Below are positions 17,418-26,875 of a stretch of DNA of 64,000 nucleotides, piece by piece. Source of the stretch: Rothia kristinae NBRC 15354 (GTDB lineage: Bacteria; Actinomycetota; Actinomycetes; Actinomycetales; Micrococcaceae); assembly GCF_001570865.1 (NCBI RefSeq), contig NZ_BCSM01000003.1:153824-217823 (forward strand), given 5' to 3'. Position 1 is the first letter of the stretch, and every line of letters starts with the position of its first letter. The translations under genes and the position numbers were made by a program. Under the pieces are notes generated by a model. It had not been told where the DNA came from, searched no databases, and saw nothing but the letters and a program-made list of their open reading frames with translations.

Positions 17418-18335
17418 TCAGTCCTCCCGTCGCCGCGCCAGCACGGCCTCGTACAGCTCCCTCTTGCCCACCCGGTGCGCCTCGGCCACCTGGGCGGCAG
17501 CCTGCTTGAGCCGCAGGCCCTCGGCCACCAGGGCCTCCACCTCCCCGGTGAGGTCCGCGGCCTCCTCCGGCTCCGGTTCCGGGGCCCCGGCCACCACGAC
17601 GGCGATCTCCCCGCGCACCTGGCCCTCCTGGGCCCAGGCCAGCAGCTCGCCCAGCGTCGCCCGCCGGACCTCCTCGTGGACCTTGGTCAGCTCCCGGGCC
17701 ACCACGGCCCGGCGCTCGGGGCCGAAGGCTCCCGCCAGCGCCTCCAGCATCGCGGCCAGCCGGTGCGGCGCCTCATAGAAGACGAGGGTGCGCCGCTCCC
17801 CGGCCAGCTCGGCCAACCGGGTGCGCCGCTCGGAGGCCTTCCGCGGGATGAACCCCTCGAAGGCGAAGCGGTCGGTGGGCAGGCCGGAGACCGCGAGCGC
17901 GGCCAGCACCGCGGAGGGTCCGGGCAGGCAGGTCACCGGCAGGTCCTCCGCCGCGGCGCGCTCCACCACCCGGAAGCCGGGGTCGGAGACGGTGGGCATC
18001 CCGGCATCGGAGATCAACAGCACGGTGGATCCGCGGCGCACGGCCTCGAGGAGTTCCTCGGCGCGCTGGCCCTCGTTGTGGTCGTGGTTGGTCACGATGC
18101 GCCCGCGGGTGCTCACCCCGAGCCCCGCGGTGAGGGTGCGCAGGCGCCGGGTGTCCTCCACCGCGATCACGTCTGCGCTCTCCAGGTGCGCCCGCAGGCG
18201 CGGGGAGGCGTCCTCCAGGTTGCCGATGGGCGTGGCGGCCAGGATGAGCAGGCCCTCGGAGTGCGGGGAGCTCACCGGTTCCGTGGGATCCGGGGTCTCC
18301 GGGGACTGGGCGGGGGTGCTGGGCGGACGGGTCAC
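17418..18335 (-). CDS. rsmI: 16S rRNA (cytidine(1402)-2'-O)-methyltransferase
   Basis: Methylates the 2'-hydroxyl of C1402 in 16S rRNA using S-adenosylmethionine. 305 residues, normal length. The tetrapyrrole-methylase-type fold shows ATPIGNLED at the SAM site, VIAVEDTRRL, LISDAGMPTVSDPG and CLPGPSAVLAAL, then FVFYEAPHR-like LVFYEAPHRL. A 28-residue Pro/Ser/Thr-rich extension precedes the core. The GTG start is placed by a TAGGCT -10 six bases upstream. Confidence 0.95.
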   Translation of the reverse strand: MTRPPSTPAQSPETPDPTEPVSSPHSEGLLILAATPIGNLEDASPRLRAHLESADVIAVEDTRRLRTLTAGLGVSTRGRIVTNHDHNEGQRAEELLEAVRRGSTVLLISDAGMPTVSDPGFRVVERAAAEDLPVTCLPGPSAVLAALAVSGLPTDRFAFEGFIPRKASERRTRLAELAGERRTLVFYEAPHRLAAMLEALAGAFGPERRAVVARELTKVHEEVRRATLGELLAWAQEGQVRGEIAVVVAGAPEPEPEEAADLTGEVEALVAEGLRLKQAAAQVAEAHRVGKRELYEAVLARRRED

Positions 18336-18341
18336 CGTCCC

Positions 18342-18347
18342 AGCCTA
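18342..18347 (-). promoter_or_regulatory. -10 element of rsmI
   Basis: TAGGCT on the minus strand, 6 bases before the rsmI GTG. It contains the TAG stop codon of the upstream DUF368 gene, so promoter and stop overlap. Confidence 0.5.
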
Positions 18348-19466
18348 GCCATCCGCGGCGGCCCCGCGCGTCGCGGCGTCGTCGTCGCGGGCCGCGCGGG
18401 TGGCGGCCAGGCGCCGTTCCAGGACGACGGCGGCGGCGACCACGAGGAACCCGAGCACGCCCACCAGCAGAGCGGCTCCGGCGGCCTCCCCGACCGGCTG
18501 CAGCGCCCCGGTCTCGGACTGCCAGGGCCACAGCCCGCGCAGCCCGCCGATCATGACCCCGGTCAGCACGGCCAGCGTGACCCGATGCCGGTGGGCCAGC
18601 AGCCACTCCAGACCCTTGACCACGGTGGCCAGCCCCAGCAGGGCCCCGAGGGCGAACAGCGTCAGATACCCCAGGTCCCGCTGGTTCACCGCAGCCAGGG
18701 TCGGCTGGTACATCCCGAAGGTCAGCAGCAGGAAGGACCCGGACAGGCCGGGCAGCACGAGGGCGCAGATCGCCACGGCCGCGGCCAGCACGATCACCCA
18801 GGGGGCGGGATCGGCCTCGCCCTGGCGCGGCAGGGACACCACGGCCCAGGTGGCCACGGCCCCGGCCGCCGCGGCCAGGACGTCTCGGGCCCGCCAGCGG
18901 CCCACCCGGGCGGCGGGCACCGCGGTGCAGGCCAGGACCATGCCGAAGAACGCCGCGGAGGTCAGCACCGGGTGGTCCTCCACCAGCCGGCCCATGACCC
19001 CGGCCATCACGACGACGGCCAGCGCCATCCCCAGGCCCACGGCCAGCAGCATCGGCCAGGCCACCTGACGCAGGTGAACGCGCGCCTGTCGGCGGTGCTC
19101 GACGGCGCCGGCCCCGCGGGACAGCAGACCGAGCAGCGCGCAGCGGGCGGCGGAGACGAGGTGCCCGAGGGAGCCGATGAGGCTCTCGTAGAGTCCGACG
19201 ACCAGCGCCACGGTTCCCCCGGAGACGCCGGGGACGGTCTCCACGGCGCCGATCAGCCCGCCGCGCACCACATCCAGCAGCAGCCGAGCCGGCGTCGGGC
19301 GACCCGCGGACCGGGGAGACCGCCGTTCGGGGTCCTCGGGCCCGGTGGGCTGGAGGGTCTGTGCCTGGGTCGCCGGGGCTCCGACCGTCGGCGTCTGGGG
19401 GCGGGTCTGCGGGGAGTCGGCGGGGCGGGGGGTCTGGGAGCGATGAGTCATGGCGGGGTGCGTCAT
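18345..19466 (-). CDS. DUF368 polytopic membrane protein
   Basis: Integral membrane protein of the DUF368 family; members have been proposed to be polyprenyl-phosphate translocases, which I treat as family knowledge and not proven here. The core begins near residue 58 with LLLDVVRGGLIGAVETVPGVSGGT, the family signature, and a second related motif LVLPGLSGSFLLL follows at mid-protein, consistent with an internal repeat. About eight hydrophobic segments. The N-terminal ~55 residues are Pro/Thr/Gln-rich and cytoplasmic. Start uncertain: ATGs at 19466 and 19451, with only a weak GAAGG before the first. Confidence 0.8.
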   Translation of the reverse strand: MTHPAMTHRSQTPRPADSPQTRPQTPTVGAPATQAQTLQPTGPEDPERRSPRSAGRPTPARLLLDVVRGGLIGAVETVPGVSGGTVALVVGLYESLIGSLGHLVSAARCALLGLLSRGAGAVEHRRQARVHLRQVAWPMLLAVGLGMALAVVVMAGVMGRLVEDHPVLTSAAFFGMVLACTAVPAARVGRWRARDVLAAAAGAVATWAVVSLPRQGEADPAPWVIVLAAAVAICALVLPGLSGSFLLLTFGMYQPTLAAVNQRDLGYLTLFALGALLGLATVVKGLEWLLAHRHRVTLAVLTGVMIGGLRGLWPWQSETGALQPVGEAAGAALLVGVLGFLVVAAAVVLERRLAATRAARDDDAATRGAAADG

Positions 19467-19714
19467 GGCCTTCTGTGCGGGCGCCGTCCGGCACCCCGGG
19501 GCCATGCGGCGCGCGGATACGGGAAGCGGACGGTGCGGGCGGGGCGGCGGCACCGGCTAGAGTGGATGGACCGCCGCGGGGTCGTCCCCGCATTCTTCCA
19601 GGTTTCGGGCTCCCGGGGTACGTGACGGTCTTCTCCTCTGGCATCGCGCCGGCCTCCGCCCCCACCTCGGGCCGGATACCCGCGTCCCGTCTTCCGCTTC
19701 CCGTGAGGATCTCC
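19467..19714. other. Divergent intergenic region between DUF368 and the ABC exporter genes
   Basis: About 250 bases between divergent genes. It must hold both promoters, but I see no convincing -10/-35 pair. An open frame runs in from upstream on the plus strand (from 19361) but its codons are unlikely to be translated. Confidence 0.4.
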
Positions 19715-21472
19715 GTGCTCTTCCGCCTCCTGAGGACCCACGCCGCCCCGCACTGGCGGGTCATCCTGGCCGTGCTCGTGCTGCAGCTGGTGGCGGTGCT
19801 GGCCACCCTGTACCTGCCCAGCCTCAACGCCCAGATCATCGACCGCGGCGTCGCCACCGGGGACACCGCCTACATCTGGCGCACCGGCGGGTGGATGCTG
19901 CTGGTGGCCTTCGCGCAGATCATCGCCGCGATCACCGCCGTCTACTTCGCCGCGCGCACCGCGATGGGCCTGGGCCGGGACCTGCGCGCCGCGGTCTACG
20001 AGGCCGTGGACGGCTTCGGAGCTGAGGAGGTCTCCTCCTTCGGCGCCCCCACCCTGATCACCCGCGGCACCAACGACGTCCAGCAGATCCAGATGCTGTT
20101 CCTGCTGATGCTCAGCTTCATGGTCAATCTCCCGCTGATGGTGGTGGGCGGCATCATCATGGCGGTGCGCGAGGATGCGGGCCTGTCCTGGCTGGTGTGG
20201 GCCTCCGCCCCGGTGGTGGTCATCATCATGGCCCTGCTGATCCGGCAGCTGATCCCGCTGTTCACCGTCATGCAGGAGCGCACCGACGACGTCAACGCGG
20301 TGCTGCGCGAGCAGATCATGGGCCTGCGGGTCATCCGCGCCTTCGTGCGGGAGGAGCACGAGACTCGCCGGTTCGCCGCGGCCAACGACGCCCTGACCGA
20401 CGTCGCGGTGCGCATCGGGCGGATCTTCGTGCTCATGGGGCCGATCCTGATCGTGCTGATGCACGCCGCGGAGGCCGCGGTGCTGTGGTTCGGCGGACAT
20501 CGGGCCGAGGCCGGGCAGGTGGAGGTCGGTTCGCTGACCGCGTTCCTGCAGTACCTGATGCAGATCCTCATGGCCGTGATGATGGCCTCCTTCATGGCGA
20601 TGATGTTCCCGCGGGCCATCATCTGCGCCCGGCGCATCGGGCAGGTGCTGGACACCGTGCCGCGGGTGCGCGACGCCGAGACCACCCGCGTGCCGGAGCA
20701 GCGCCGCGGCGTCGTGGAGTTCCGGGACGTCTCCTTCGCCTACCCCGGGGCCGAGGCCCCCGTGCTGGAGGGGATCAGCTTCCGCGCTCAGCCGGGCACG
20801 ACGACGGCGATCATCGGCGCCACCGGGGCCGGCAAGACCACCCTGCTGCACCTGATCCCGCGGCTGCACGACGCGACCGAGGGCCAGGTGCTGCTGGACG
20901 GGGTGGACGTGCGCGAGCTGCCGGCGCAGCAGATCACCTCCCGGGTGGGCCTGGTCCCGCAGAAGCCGTACCTGTTCTCCGGGACGGTGGCCTCGACCCT
21001 GCGCTTCGGGGACCCCCAGGCCTCCGAGCAGCGGCTGTGGGAGGCCCTGGAGACCGCGCAGGCCGCGGATTTCGTGCGGGAGCGCTCCACCGGCTCAGGC
21101 GCGGAGGCGGCCACCGGGCTGGATTCGGCGATCGCGCAGGGCGGCACGGACGTCTCCGGCGGGCAGCGCCAGCGGCTGAGCATCGCCCGGGCCCTGGTCG
21201 CGGACCCCGCGGTGTACCTGTTCGACGACTCCTTCTCCGCCCTGGATGTGGCCACGGACCGGCGCCTGCGCGCGGCCCTGGCCCCGCGCACCCGGGACGC
21301 CAGCGTGATCGTGGTGGCCCAGCGCGTCTCTACCATCACCGAGGCGGACCAGATCCTGGTGCTGGAGGCCGGACGCATCGTGGCCCGCGGCACCCACACC
21401 GAGCTGCTTGAGACCTCCCCCACCTACCGGGAGATCGTGCAGTCCCAGCTCTCCGCCGAGGAAGCCGTATGA
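19715..21472 (+). CDS. ABC exporter subunit with degenerate ATP site (ATP-binding/permease)
   Basis: Half-transporter, six predicted helices (residues ~1-310) fused to an ATPase domain, 585 residues. Walker A is IIGATGAGKTT and the signature DVSGGQRQR. Walker B reads VYLFDDSFSALD, with Asp instead of the catalytic Glu, and the switch loop reads VVAQR, with Gln instead of His. Both changes are typical of the non-hydrolysing site in heterodimeric exporters such as TM287/288 or BmrCD. GTG at 19715 has AGGA 5 bases upstream; GTG at 19703 is an alternative. Its stop overlaps the next ABC gene (ATGA), which carries the intact site. Drug, lipid or peptide export is possible; substrate unknown. Confidence 0.92.
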   Translation: MLFRLLRTHAAPHWRVILAVLVLQLVAVLATLYLPSLNAQIIDRGVATGDTAYIWRTGGWMLLVAFAQIIAAITAVYFAARTAMGLGRDLRAAVYEAVDGFGAEEVSSFGAPTLITRGTNDVQQIQMLFLLMLSFMVNLPLMVVGGIIMAVREDAGLSWLVWASAPVVVIIMALLIRQLIPLFTVMQERTDDVNAVLREQIMGLRVIRAFVREEHETRRFAAANDALTDVAVRIGRIFVLMGPILIVLMHAAEAAVLWFGGHRAEAGQVEVGSLTAFLQYLMQILMAVMMASFMAMMFPRAIICARRIGQVLDTVPRVRDAETTRVPEQRRGVVEFRDVSFAYPGAEAPVLEGISFRAQPGTTTAIIGATGAGKTTLLHLIPRLHDATEGQVLLDGVDVRELPAQQITSRVGLVPQKPYLFSGTVASTLRFGDPQASEQRLWEALETAQAADFVRERSTGSGAEAATGLDSAIAQGGTDVSGGQRQRLSIARALVADPAVYLFDDSFSALDVATDRRLRAALAPRTRDASVIVVAQRVSTITEADQILVLEAGRIVARGTHTELLETSPTYREIVQSQLSAEEAV

Positions 21473-23388
21473 GCGAGATGCCCCCCGCCCCGCGCACCGC
21501 CCGCGCCTTCTGGCCCACCGCGGGCCGGCTTCTGCGCGAGCTGACCCGCTGGCCCGGACGCCTGAGCCTGATGACGGCCCTGCTGGTGTCCTCGGTGCTG
21601 CTGACCGTGTTCGCCCCGCGGGTGCTGGGACATGCCACGGACCTGATCTACGCCGGCGTCGTCGGCCTGCAGTCCCCGGCAGGGGCCGACGCCGAGCAGG
21701 TGATCGCCGGGCTGCGGGAGCAGGGCCGGGACCAGATGGCGGACATGCTCACCGCGGTGGACTTCACCCCCGGGCAGGGCATCGACTTCCCGGCCCTGGG
21801 CGCGACCCTGCTGCTGGTGCTGGGGATGTACGTGCTGGCCGGGGTGTTCCTGTGGCTGGAGGGGCGGATCCTCAACGACCTGGTGATGCGCGTGGTGCGG
21901 GACGTGCGCCGCCGGGTGGAGGCCAAGCTGCACGCCCTGCCGCTGAGCTACGCGGACACCCACCAGCGCGGAGACCTGCTCTCCCGCACCACCAACGACC
22001 TGGACAACATCCAGCAGGCCCTGCAGCAGGCGCTGGCGGAGCTGGTGCAGGCGATCCTCACGGTGCTGGGCGTGGCCGTGATGATGTTCGTGCTGTCCTG
22101 GCAGCTGGCCCTGGTGGCGCTGATCGCGGTGCCGATCTCCGGGGTGGTGGTGGCCTTCGTCGGGCGCCGCTCCCAGAAGCTGTTCGCCGCGCAGTGGAAG
22201 GCCACCGGGGAGCTGAACGGGCACATCGAGGAGGCCTTCACCGGCCACGAGCTGATCCGCGTCTACGGCCGCGGGCAGGACATGGGCCGAGCCTTCCGGG
22301 AGCGCAACGACGCCGTGTTCCAGGCCAGCTTCCGCGCCCAGTTCCTCTCCGGGACGATGATGCCGATCATGCAGTTCGTCTCCTACCTGGGCTACGTGGG
22401 CATCGCGGTCCTGGGCGGGCTGAAGGTGGCCAGCGGCCAGCTGTCCCTGGGCGGGGCGACGGCGTTCATCCAGTACTCTCGCGAGTTCACCCAGCCGCTG
22501 GGCCAGATCGCCGGCATGGCGAACATGCTGCAGTCCGGGGTGGCCAGCGCGGAGCGGGTCTACGACCTGCTGGACGAGCCGGAGCAGTCCCCGGACTCCC
22601 CCGCCGCGGTGGCCGCCGACGCCGCCCGGGAAGGGCAGCGAGCCCGCGGGCGCATCGAGTTCTCCCACGTGGACTTCTCCTACACCGCCCAGCGCCCGCT
22701 GATCCGGGATCTGTCCCTGGTGGCCGAACCGGGTCAGACGGTCGCGATCGTGGGGCCGACCGGGGCGGGCAAGACCACCCTGGTCAACCTGATCCTGCGC
22801 TTCTACGAGATCGACGCCGGGGAGATCACCCTGGACGGGCAGGACATCCGGGAGATGACCCGGGACCGGCTGCGCCGAGCCACCGGCATGGTGCTGCAGG
22901 ACGCGGTGCTGTTCCGCGGCACCATCCGGGAGAACATCCGCTACGGCCGACTGGAGGCCACGGATGAGGAGGTGCTGGCCGCGGCCCGGGCCACCTACGT
23001 CGACCGCTTCGTGCGCTCCCTGCCGGAGGGCTACGACACAGTGGTGGATCAGGACGGCGGCTCGGTCTCGGCCGGGGAGCGGCAGCTGATCACGATCGCC
23101 CGGGCTTTCCTGGCGGACCCGGCGGTGCTGATCCTGGACGAGGCCACCTCCTCCGTGGACACCCGCACGGAGGTGCTGGTCCAGCAGGCGATGGCCGCGC
23201 TGCGGGCATCCCGCACGTCCTTCGTCATCGCCCACCGGCTGTCCACGATCCGCGATGCGGACACGATCCTGGTCATGGAGCACGGCAGCATCGTGGAGCA
23301 GGGCAGCCACGACGAGCTGATCCACCGGGACGGGGCCTACCGGGCGCTGTACCGGGCGCAGTTCGCAGGCGACGGCGGGCAGGGCTGA
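21469..23388 (+). CDS. ABC exporter subunit with canonical ATP site (ATP-binding/permease)
   Basis: Partner half-transporter, 639 residues: six predicted helices in the first ~350 residues, then an ATPase domain with Walker A IVGPTGAGKTT, Walker B VLILDEATSSVD with the catalytic Glu, and switch loop VIAHRLSTI. The signature is SVSAGERQL rather than SGGQ, which fits a heterodimer in which this LSGGQ faces the degenerate Walker site. An extra ~60-residue segment between helices 1 and 2 (QSPAGADAEQVIAGLREQGR) is extracytoplasmic. ATG at 21469 overlaps the previous stop, indicating coupled synthesis. Confidence 0.93.
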   Translation: MSEMPPAPRTARAFWPTAGRLLRELTRWPGRLSLMTALLVSSVLLTVFAPRVLGHATDLIYAGVVGLQSPAGADAEQVIAGLREQGRDQMADMLTAVDFTPGQGIDFPALGATLLLVLGMYVLAGVFLWLEGRILNDLVMRVVRDVRRRVEAKLHALPLSYADTHQRGDLLSRTTNDLDNIQQALQQALAELVQAILTVLGVAVMMFVLSWQLALVALIAVPISGVVVAFVGRRSQKLFAAQWKATGELNGHIEEAFTGHELIRVYGRGQDMGRAFRERNDAVFQASFRAQFLSGTMMPIMQFVSYLGYVGIAVLGGLKVASGQLSLGGATAFIQYSREFTQPLGQIAGMANMLQSGVASAERVYDLLDEPEQSPDSPAAVAADAAREGQRARGRIEFSHVDFSYTAQRPLIRDLSLVAEPGQTVAIVGPTGAGKTTLVNLILRFYEIDAGEITLDGQDIREMTRDRLRRATGMVLQDAVLFRGTIRENIRYGRLEATDEEVLAAARATYVDRFVRSLPEGYDTVVDQDGGSVSAGERQLITIARAFLADPAVLILDEATSSVDTRTEVLVQQAMAALRASRTSFVIAHRLSTIRDADTILVMEHGSIVEQGSHDELIHRDGAYRALYRAQFAGDGGQG

Positions 23389-23390
23389 AC

Positions 23391-23396
23391 TAGCAT
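23391..23396 (+). promoter_or_regulatory. -10 element of the protein mannosyltransferase gene
   Basis: TAGCAT directly after the ABC exporter stop, 7 bases before the GTG at 23404; predicted leaderless start separate from the ABC operon. Confidence 0.6.
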
Positions 23397-23403
23397 GGGG
23401 CGG

Positions 23404-25026
23404 GTGAGCAGCCACTCCCCCCGCCCCGTGCCCTCCGCGGCCTCAGGCCCGCGCTTCCCCACCGGGGCCTTCACCCGCGACGCCCTGCTGGATCGCCTGC
23501 GGGCCCTGCCCGTGCCGCTGCCCCGCTGGGGCTGGGTCTTCCCCGCCCTCGTGCTGGTCCTGGCGGCCGCGCTGCGCTTCGTGGGGCTCACCCACCCCAA
23601 CGCCGTCGTGTTCGACGAGACCTACTACGCCAAGGACGCCTGGTCCCTGTGGCACTACGGCTACGAGCGGTCCTGGCCGGACGGGGCGGATGCGAGCTTC
23701 GTCGCCGGGCATCCCGTGAGCCCGGAGGATCAGGGCTCCTACGTGGTGCACCCGCCGCTGGGCAAGTGGATGATCGCCCTGGGCTACGTGCTGTTCGGGG
23801 ACTCCTCGCCCCTGGGCTGGCGCTTCTCCGCGGCGCTGTTCGGCACCCTGTCCGTGGCGGTGCTGATGTGGGTGGCGTGGATGATGTTCCGTTCCTTGAC
23901 GCTGACCGGCATCGCCGGGCTGCTGATCGGCATCGACGGGCTGCACCTGGTGGAGTCCCGCCTGGCCCTGCTGGACATCTTCCTCATGTTCTGGCTGCTG
24001 CTGGCCTTCGCCTGCCTCGTCGCGGACCGCTTCTCCGCTCGGCACCGCCTGGCCGTCCTGCTGGCCGCGCAGGCCGGGCCCGGGGGCGCCCCGCCCTCGG
24101 CCGCAGCGTTGCGCTACGGACCCTGGCTGGGGATCCGGTGGTGGCGGATCGCGGCCGGGGTGTGCTGCGGCGCGGCCCTCGGGGTCAAGTGGAACGCCCT
24201 GTTCTTCATCGCGATCTTCGGGATCCTCACGGTCCTGTGGGACATCGGCGCCCGCCGGGCCGCCGGGATCCGCGGCTGGTTCACCGGCGCCCTGCTCAAG
24301 GACGCCGGTCCGGCCTTCGTCTCGATCGTCGGGATCGGCCTGGTGACGTATCTGGCCACCTGGATCGGCTGGTTCCGCTCCGACGGCGCGTACGACCGGC
24401 ACTGGGCCGAGCAGCACCCCGGCGAGGGCATCGGGTGGCTGCCCGCGAGCCTGCGCAGCCTCTGGGAGTACCACCGCTCCGCCTACGCCTTCCACACCGG
24501 CCTGGATTCCCCGCACACCTACGCCTCCCCCGCCTGGCAGTGGCTGATCCTGGGGCGGCCCACCTCCTACTACTACGAGGCCGAGCACGCCGCGGCCTGC
24601 GGGGCGCAGAAGTGCTCCGAGGCGATCCTCAACGTCGGCAACCCGCTGATCTGGTGGACGGGCGCGGCCGCCCTGGTGCTGTTGATCCTGTGGTGGATCC
24701 TGCGACGAGACTGGCGTGTCGGGGCCATCCTGCTGGTGGTGGCCGTCGGCTGGCTGCCGTGGTTCGCCTACCCCCACCGCACGATGTTCTACTTCTACGC
24801 CCTGTCCTTCCTGCCGTGGCTGATCCTCGGACTCACCGCGGTGCTGGGCCTGGCCCTGGGCCGTCCCGGGGACTCGGTGCGCCGACGCCGGTACGGCCTG
24901 GGGGTGGTCGGGCTGTTCGTGGTCGCGGCCCTGCTGATCAGCGCCCACTTCTGGCCCATCTGGACCGGCCAGTCCATCCCCTACGAGGACTGGTACGCGC
25001 ACATGTGGTTCACGGGCTGGATCTGA
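23404..25026 (+). CDS. pmt: Polyprenyl-phosphate-mannose--protein mannosyltransferase
   Basis: Membrane enzyme that transfers mannose from polyprenyl phosphate to Ser/Thr of secreted proteins (PMT, family GT39). 540 residues with about ten hydrophobic segments. The first extracellular loop holds the catalytic acidic pair in VVFDETYYAKDAW, and conserved HPPLGKWM follows. The C-terminal loop has FAYPHRTMFYFYA, typical of actinobacterial Pmt. I used GTG 23404 instead of ATG 23395 because the -10 hexamer overlaps the ATG. In actinobacteria the gene is often found near rsmI, as here. Its stop overlaps the next ATG. Confidence 0.93.
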   Translation: MSSHSPRPVPSAASGPRFPTGAFTRDALLDRLRALPVPLPRWGWVFPALVLVLAAALRFVGLTHPNAVVFDETYYAKDAWSLWHYGYERSWPDGADASFVAGHPVSPEDQGSYVVHPPLGKWMIALGYVLFGDSSPLGWRFSAALFGTLSVAVLMWVAWMMFRSLTLTGIAGLLIGIDGLHLVESRLALLDIFLMFWLLLAFACLVADRFSARHRLAVLLAAQAGPGGAPPSAAALRYGPWLGIRWWRIAAGVCCGAALGVKWNALFFIAIFGILTVLWDIGARRAAGIRGWFTGALLKDAGPAFVSIVGIGLVTYLATWIGWFRSDGAYDRHWAEQHPGEGIGWLPASLRSLWEYHRSAYAFHTGLDSPHTYASPAWQWLILGRPTSYYYEAEHAAACGAQKCSEAILNVGNPLIWWTGAAALVLLILWWILRRDWRVGAILLVVAVGWLPWFAYPHRTMFYFYALSFLPWLILGLTAVLGLALGRPGDSVRRRRYGLGVVGLFVVAALLISAHFWPIWTGQSIPYEDWYAHMWFTGWI

Positions 25027-25757
25027 TGCGCACCCCGTCGAGCACCCCCGGTCCCGCCCCCGCCCCGGGCCAGGACGCCGCCGGATCGCGGCGGAGCGGG
25101 CGCGCCGCGCACGCTCGCAGCGCGCCCTTCGCGTTGCTGTTCGTCTGCCAGGGCAACGTCGCCCGCTCCCCCGCCGCCCAGCTGCTGGCGGCCCGCCGCC
25201 TCGCCGCGGCGTCGGCCGCGGGGGCCGGGATCGAGACGGCCTCGGCCGGAACCGGCGCCCTCGTGGGTGCGGGCATCGCCCCGGAGATCGGGACCGAGCT
25301 GGCCGAGCACGGGGTGGACGCCTCCGGGCACCGCGCCCAGCAGCTGGGGGCCGGGCTGCTGCGTGCGGCGGATCTGGTGCTGGTCATGGAGGCCGAGCAC
25401 CGACGCTGGATCCTGGAGGAATGGCCGGGGGCGGTGCGCTCCGTCTTCCTGCTGGGCACCGCCGCCCGCGTGCTGGGAGCGCAGCGCTCGTCACCGGCGA
25501 CGCTGGTCGACGCCGGAACGCTGCCGCCGCACGGGGCCGGGGACCCGACGACCGGTCTGCCCGGGGAGCCTGCGAGCCCCGCGGATCCGCTGGCGCTGCT
25601 GCGCGCCCCCGGGGTGCGCGTGCTGCCCGAGGACGGCATCGCGGACCCTTACCGCCGGGGCCGGGAGACCGCCCGCCGGGCGGTGGCGCGGATCGATCAG
25701 TGCCTGGAGCTGGTGCTTCCCGCGCTGGTGTCGCGGCCGCGATCCGAGCGGGGCTGA
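25026..25757 (+). CDS. Low-molecular-weight protein-tyrosine phosphatase family protein
   Basis: Cytosolic phosphatase of the LMW-PTP/arsenate-reductase fold, 243 residues. The P-loop CQGNVARSPAAQ (C-x5-R) begins at about residue 43, and a C-terminal IADPYRRG supplies the general-acid Asp. Longer than typical (150-180) through a ~35-residue basic N-terminal tail and an insertion around residues 150-205. Members often control exopolysaccharide tyrosine kinases, but no such kinase is visible here. ATG at 25026 overlaps the pmt stop (TGATG). The last 61 bases overlap the convergent DUF1461 gene. Confidence 0.85.
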   Translation: MRTPSSTPGPAPAPGQDAAGSRRSGRAAHARSAPFALLFVCQGNVARSPAAQLLAARRLAAASAAGAGIETASAGTGALVGAGIAPEIGTELAEHGVDASGHRAQQLGAGLLRAADLVLVMEAEHRRWILEEWPGAVRSVFLLGTAARVLGAQRSSPATLVDAGTLPPHGAGDPTTGLPGEPASPADPLALLRAPGVRVLPEDGIADPYRRGRETARRAVARIDQCLELVLPALVSRPRSERG

Positions 25758-26782
25758 GCGCCCGCCGCGTCGTCCCGGGTGGTCCCGTCCGAGCCGTCGC
25801 GGACGGCCTGCCGGCGGGTGCCTGCCTGGCGGTTCGCCTCCTGGCGGGCGTGGGCCCGGGCCAGGTCCCGCTGCCGACGGTGGGCCAGGGGCCAGGTGGC
25901 CACCAGCAGCACGGAGACGGCCAGCACGGTGATCAGCGCGATGAGCACGGCCGAGTCCACCCAGAACTGATCCGGGTACAGCCGGATCAGGGTGTCCGAG
26001 GGGTAGAAGGCCCAGTTCCCCTCGGGGAAGAAGATCTCGTGGAAGCCGGTGAAGAACCGCTCCCACCCCAGCAGGGACAGCCCCAGCAGCCCCAGGATCA
26101 GCAGGATCGTCAGCCAGGCCCCGGCGAACAGGGCGCGGCGCAGGGCCCCCGGGGCGCCGTCGCCCAGGCGTCGGGCGCACAGCACGGCCAGCACCAGCCA
26201 GCAGCCCACCAGCAGCAGGGACCACAGCATCACGTGCTTCACGTCCGTCATGTGCCCCACCTCCGGGGCGGTGAAGGCGTGCCGGCCATCCGGCAGCATC
26301 ACGTCCCCCAGGAAGCGAGCGGGGGCGAAGTTGAGGATGTAGTCCAGGCCGTGGGAGCCGTAGACCATGCGGTCCTCGGTGGAGAAGCCGTAGGCATCCG
26401 CCGGGAAGCCGGGGCGGTGGTACTCGAACCACAGGAACGCCGGGGTGGCCACGGCCCGGATCGCGGCCATGAGGATCACCAGCGGCACGGCCACCGCGAT
26501 CACGGCCTGACGCAGGCGCAGGGCCCGGGGGCGGGTGCGGACCGGCCGAGCCGCAGGCTCCTGCCGGGCGGCGGGCTCCCGTTGGGTGGTGGACTCCCGT
26601 CCGCCCGCAGATTCCCGCCGAGGCCCGGGTTCCTGCCGAGGTCCGGGCTCCTGCCGGGGCGCGGACGCGGCGGTGGAGCCGCCGCGGGTCCCGGCGTCGA
26701 CGGCCGGGGCCAGGGCGTCCCACTCCTGGGTTGCGGAGGACCAGGGAGCTCCCTGTTCCTCGGGATTGCTGCGCGGGCTCAC
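25697..26782 (-). CDS. DUF1461 / TIGR01906 integral membrane protein
   Basis: 361 residues with about four to five membrane helices; function unknown. The first ~75 residues are a cytoplasmic Pro/Arg/Gly-rich tail with repeated PRQEPGPRQEPGPRRE-like units. The core shows FLWFEYHRPGFPADAYGFS, HMTDVKHVM, FTGFHEIFFPEGNW and LIRLYPDQFW, the family hallmarks in the extracytoplasmic loop. The GTG at 26782 has GAGGAGG 7 bases upstream. The C-terminal Arg/Asp-rich tail is encoded inside the 3' end of the phosphatase gene on the other strand. Confidence 0.85.
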   Translation of the reverse strand: MSPRSNPEEQGAPWSSATQEWDALAPAVDAGTRGGSTAASAPRQEPGPRQEPGPRRESAGGRESTTQREPAARQEPAARPVRTRPRALRLRQAVIAVAVPLVILMAAIRAVATPAFLWFEYHRPGFPADAYGFSTEDRMVYGSHGLDYILNFAPARFLGDVMLPDGRHAFTAPEVGHMTDVKHVMLWSLLLVGCWLVLAVLCARRLGDGAPGALRRALFAGAWLTILLILGLLGLSLLGWERFFTGFHEIFFPEGNWAFYPSDTLIRLYPDQFWVDSAVLIALITVLAVSVLLVATWPLAHRRQRDLARAHARQEANRQAGTRRQAVRDGSDGTTRDDAAGAQPRSDRGRDTSAGSTSSRH

Positions 26783-26875
26783 TCGGCGGCCTCCTCGGGT
26801 GCGACGGAAGCGTTCCTGTTCGGGGCCCGCCCTCCCCGCCGTCACACCGGAGACGGGCGGGCCCTGGCGGGTCTC

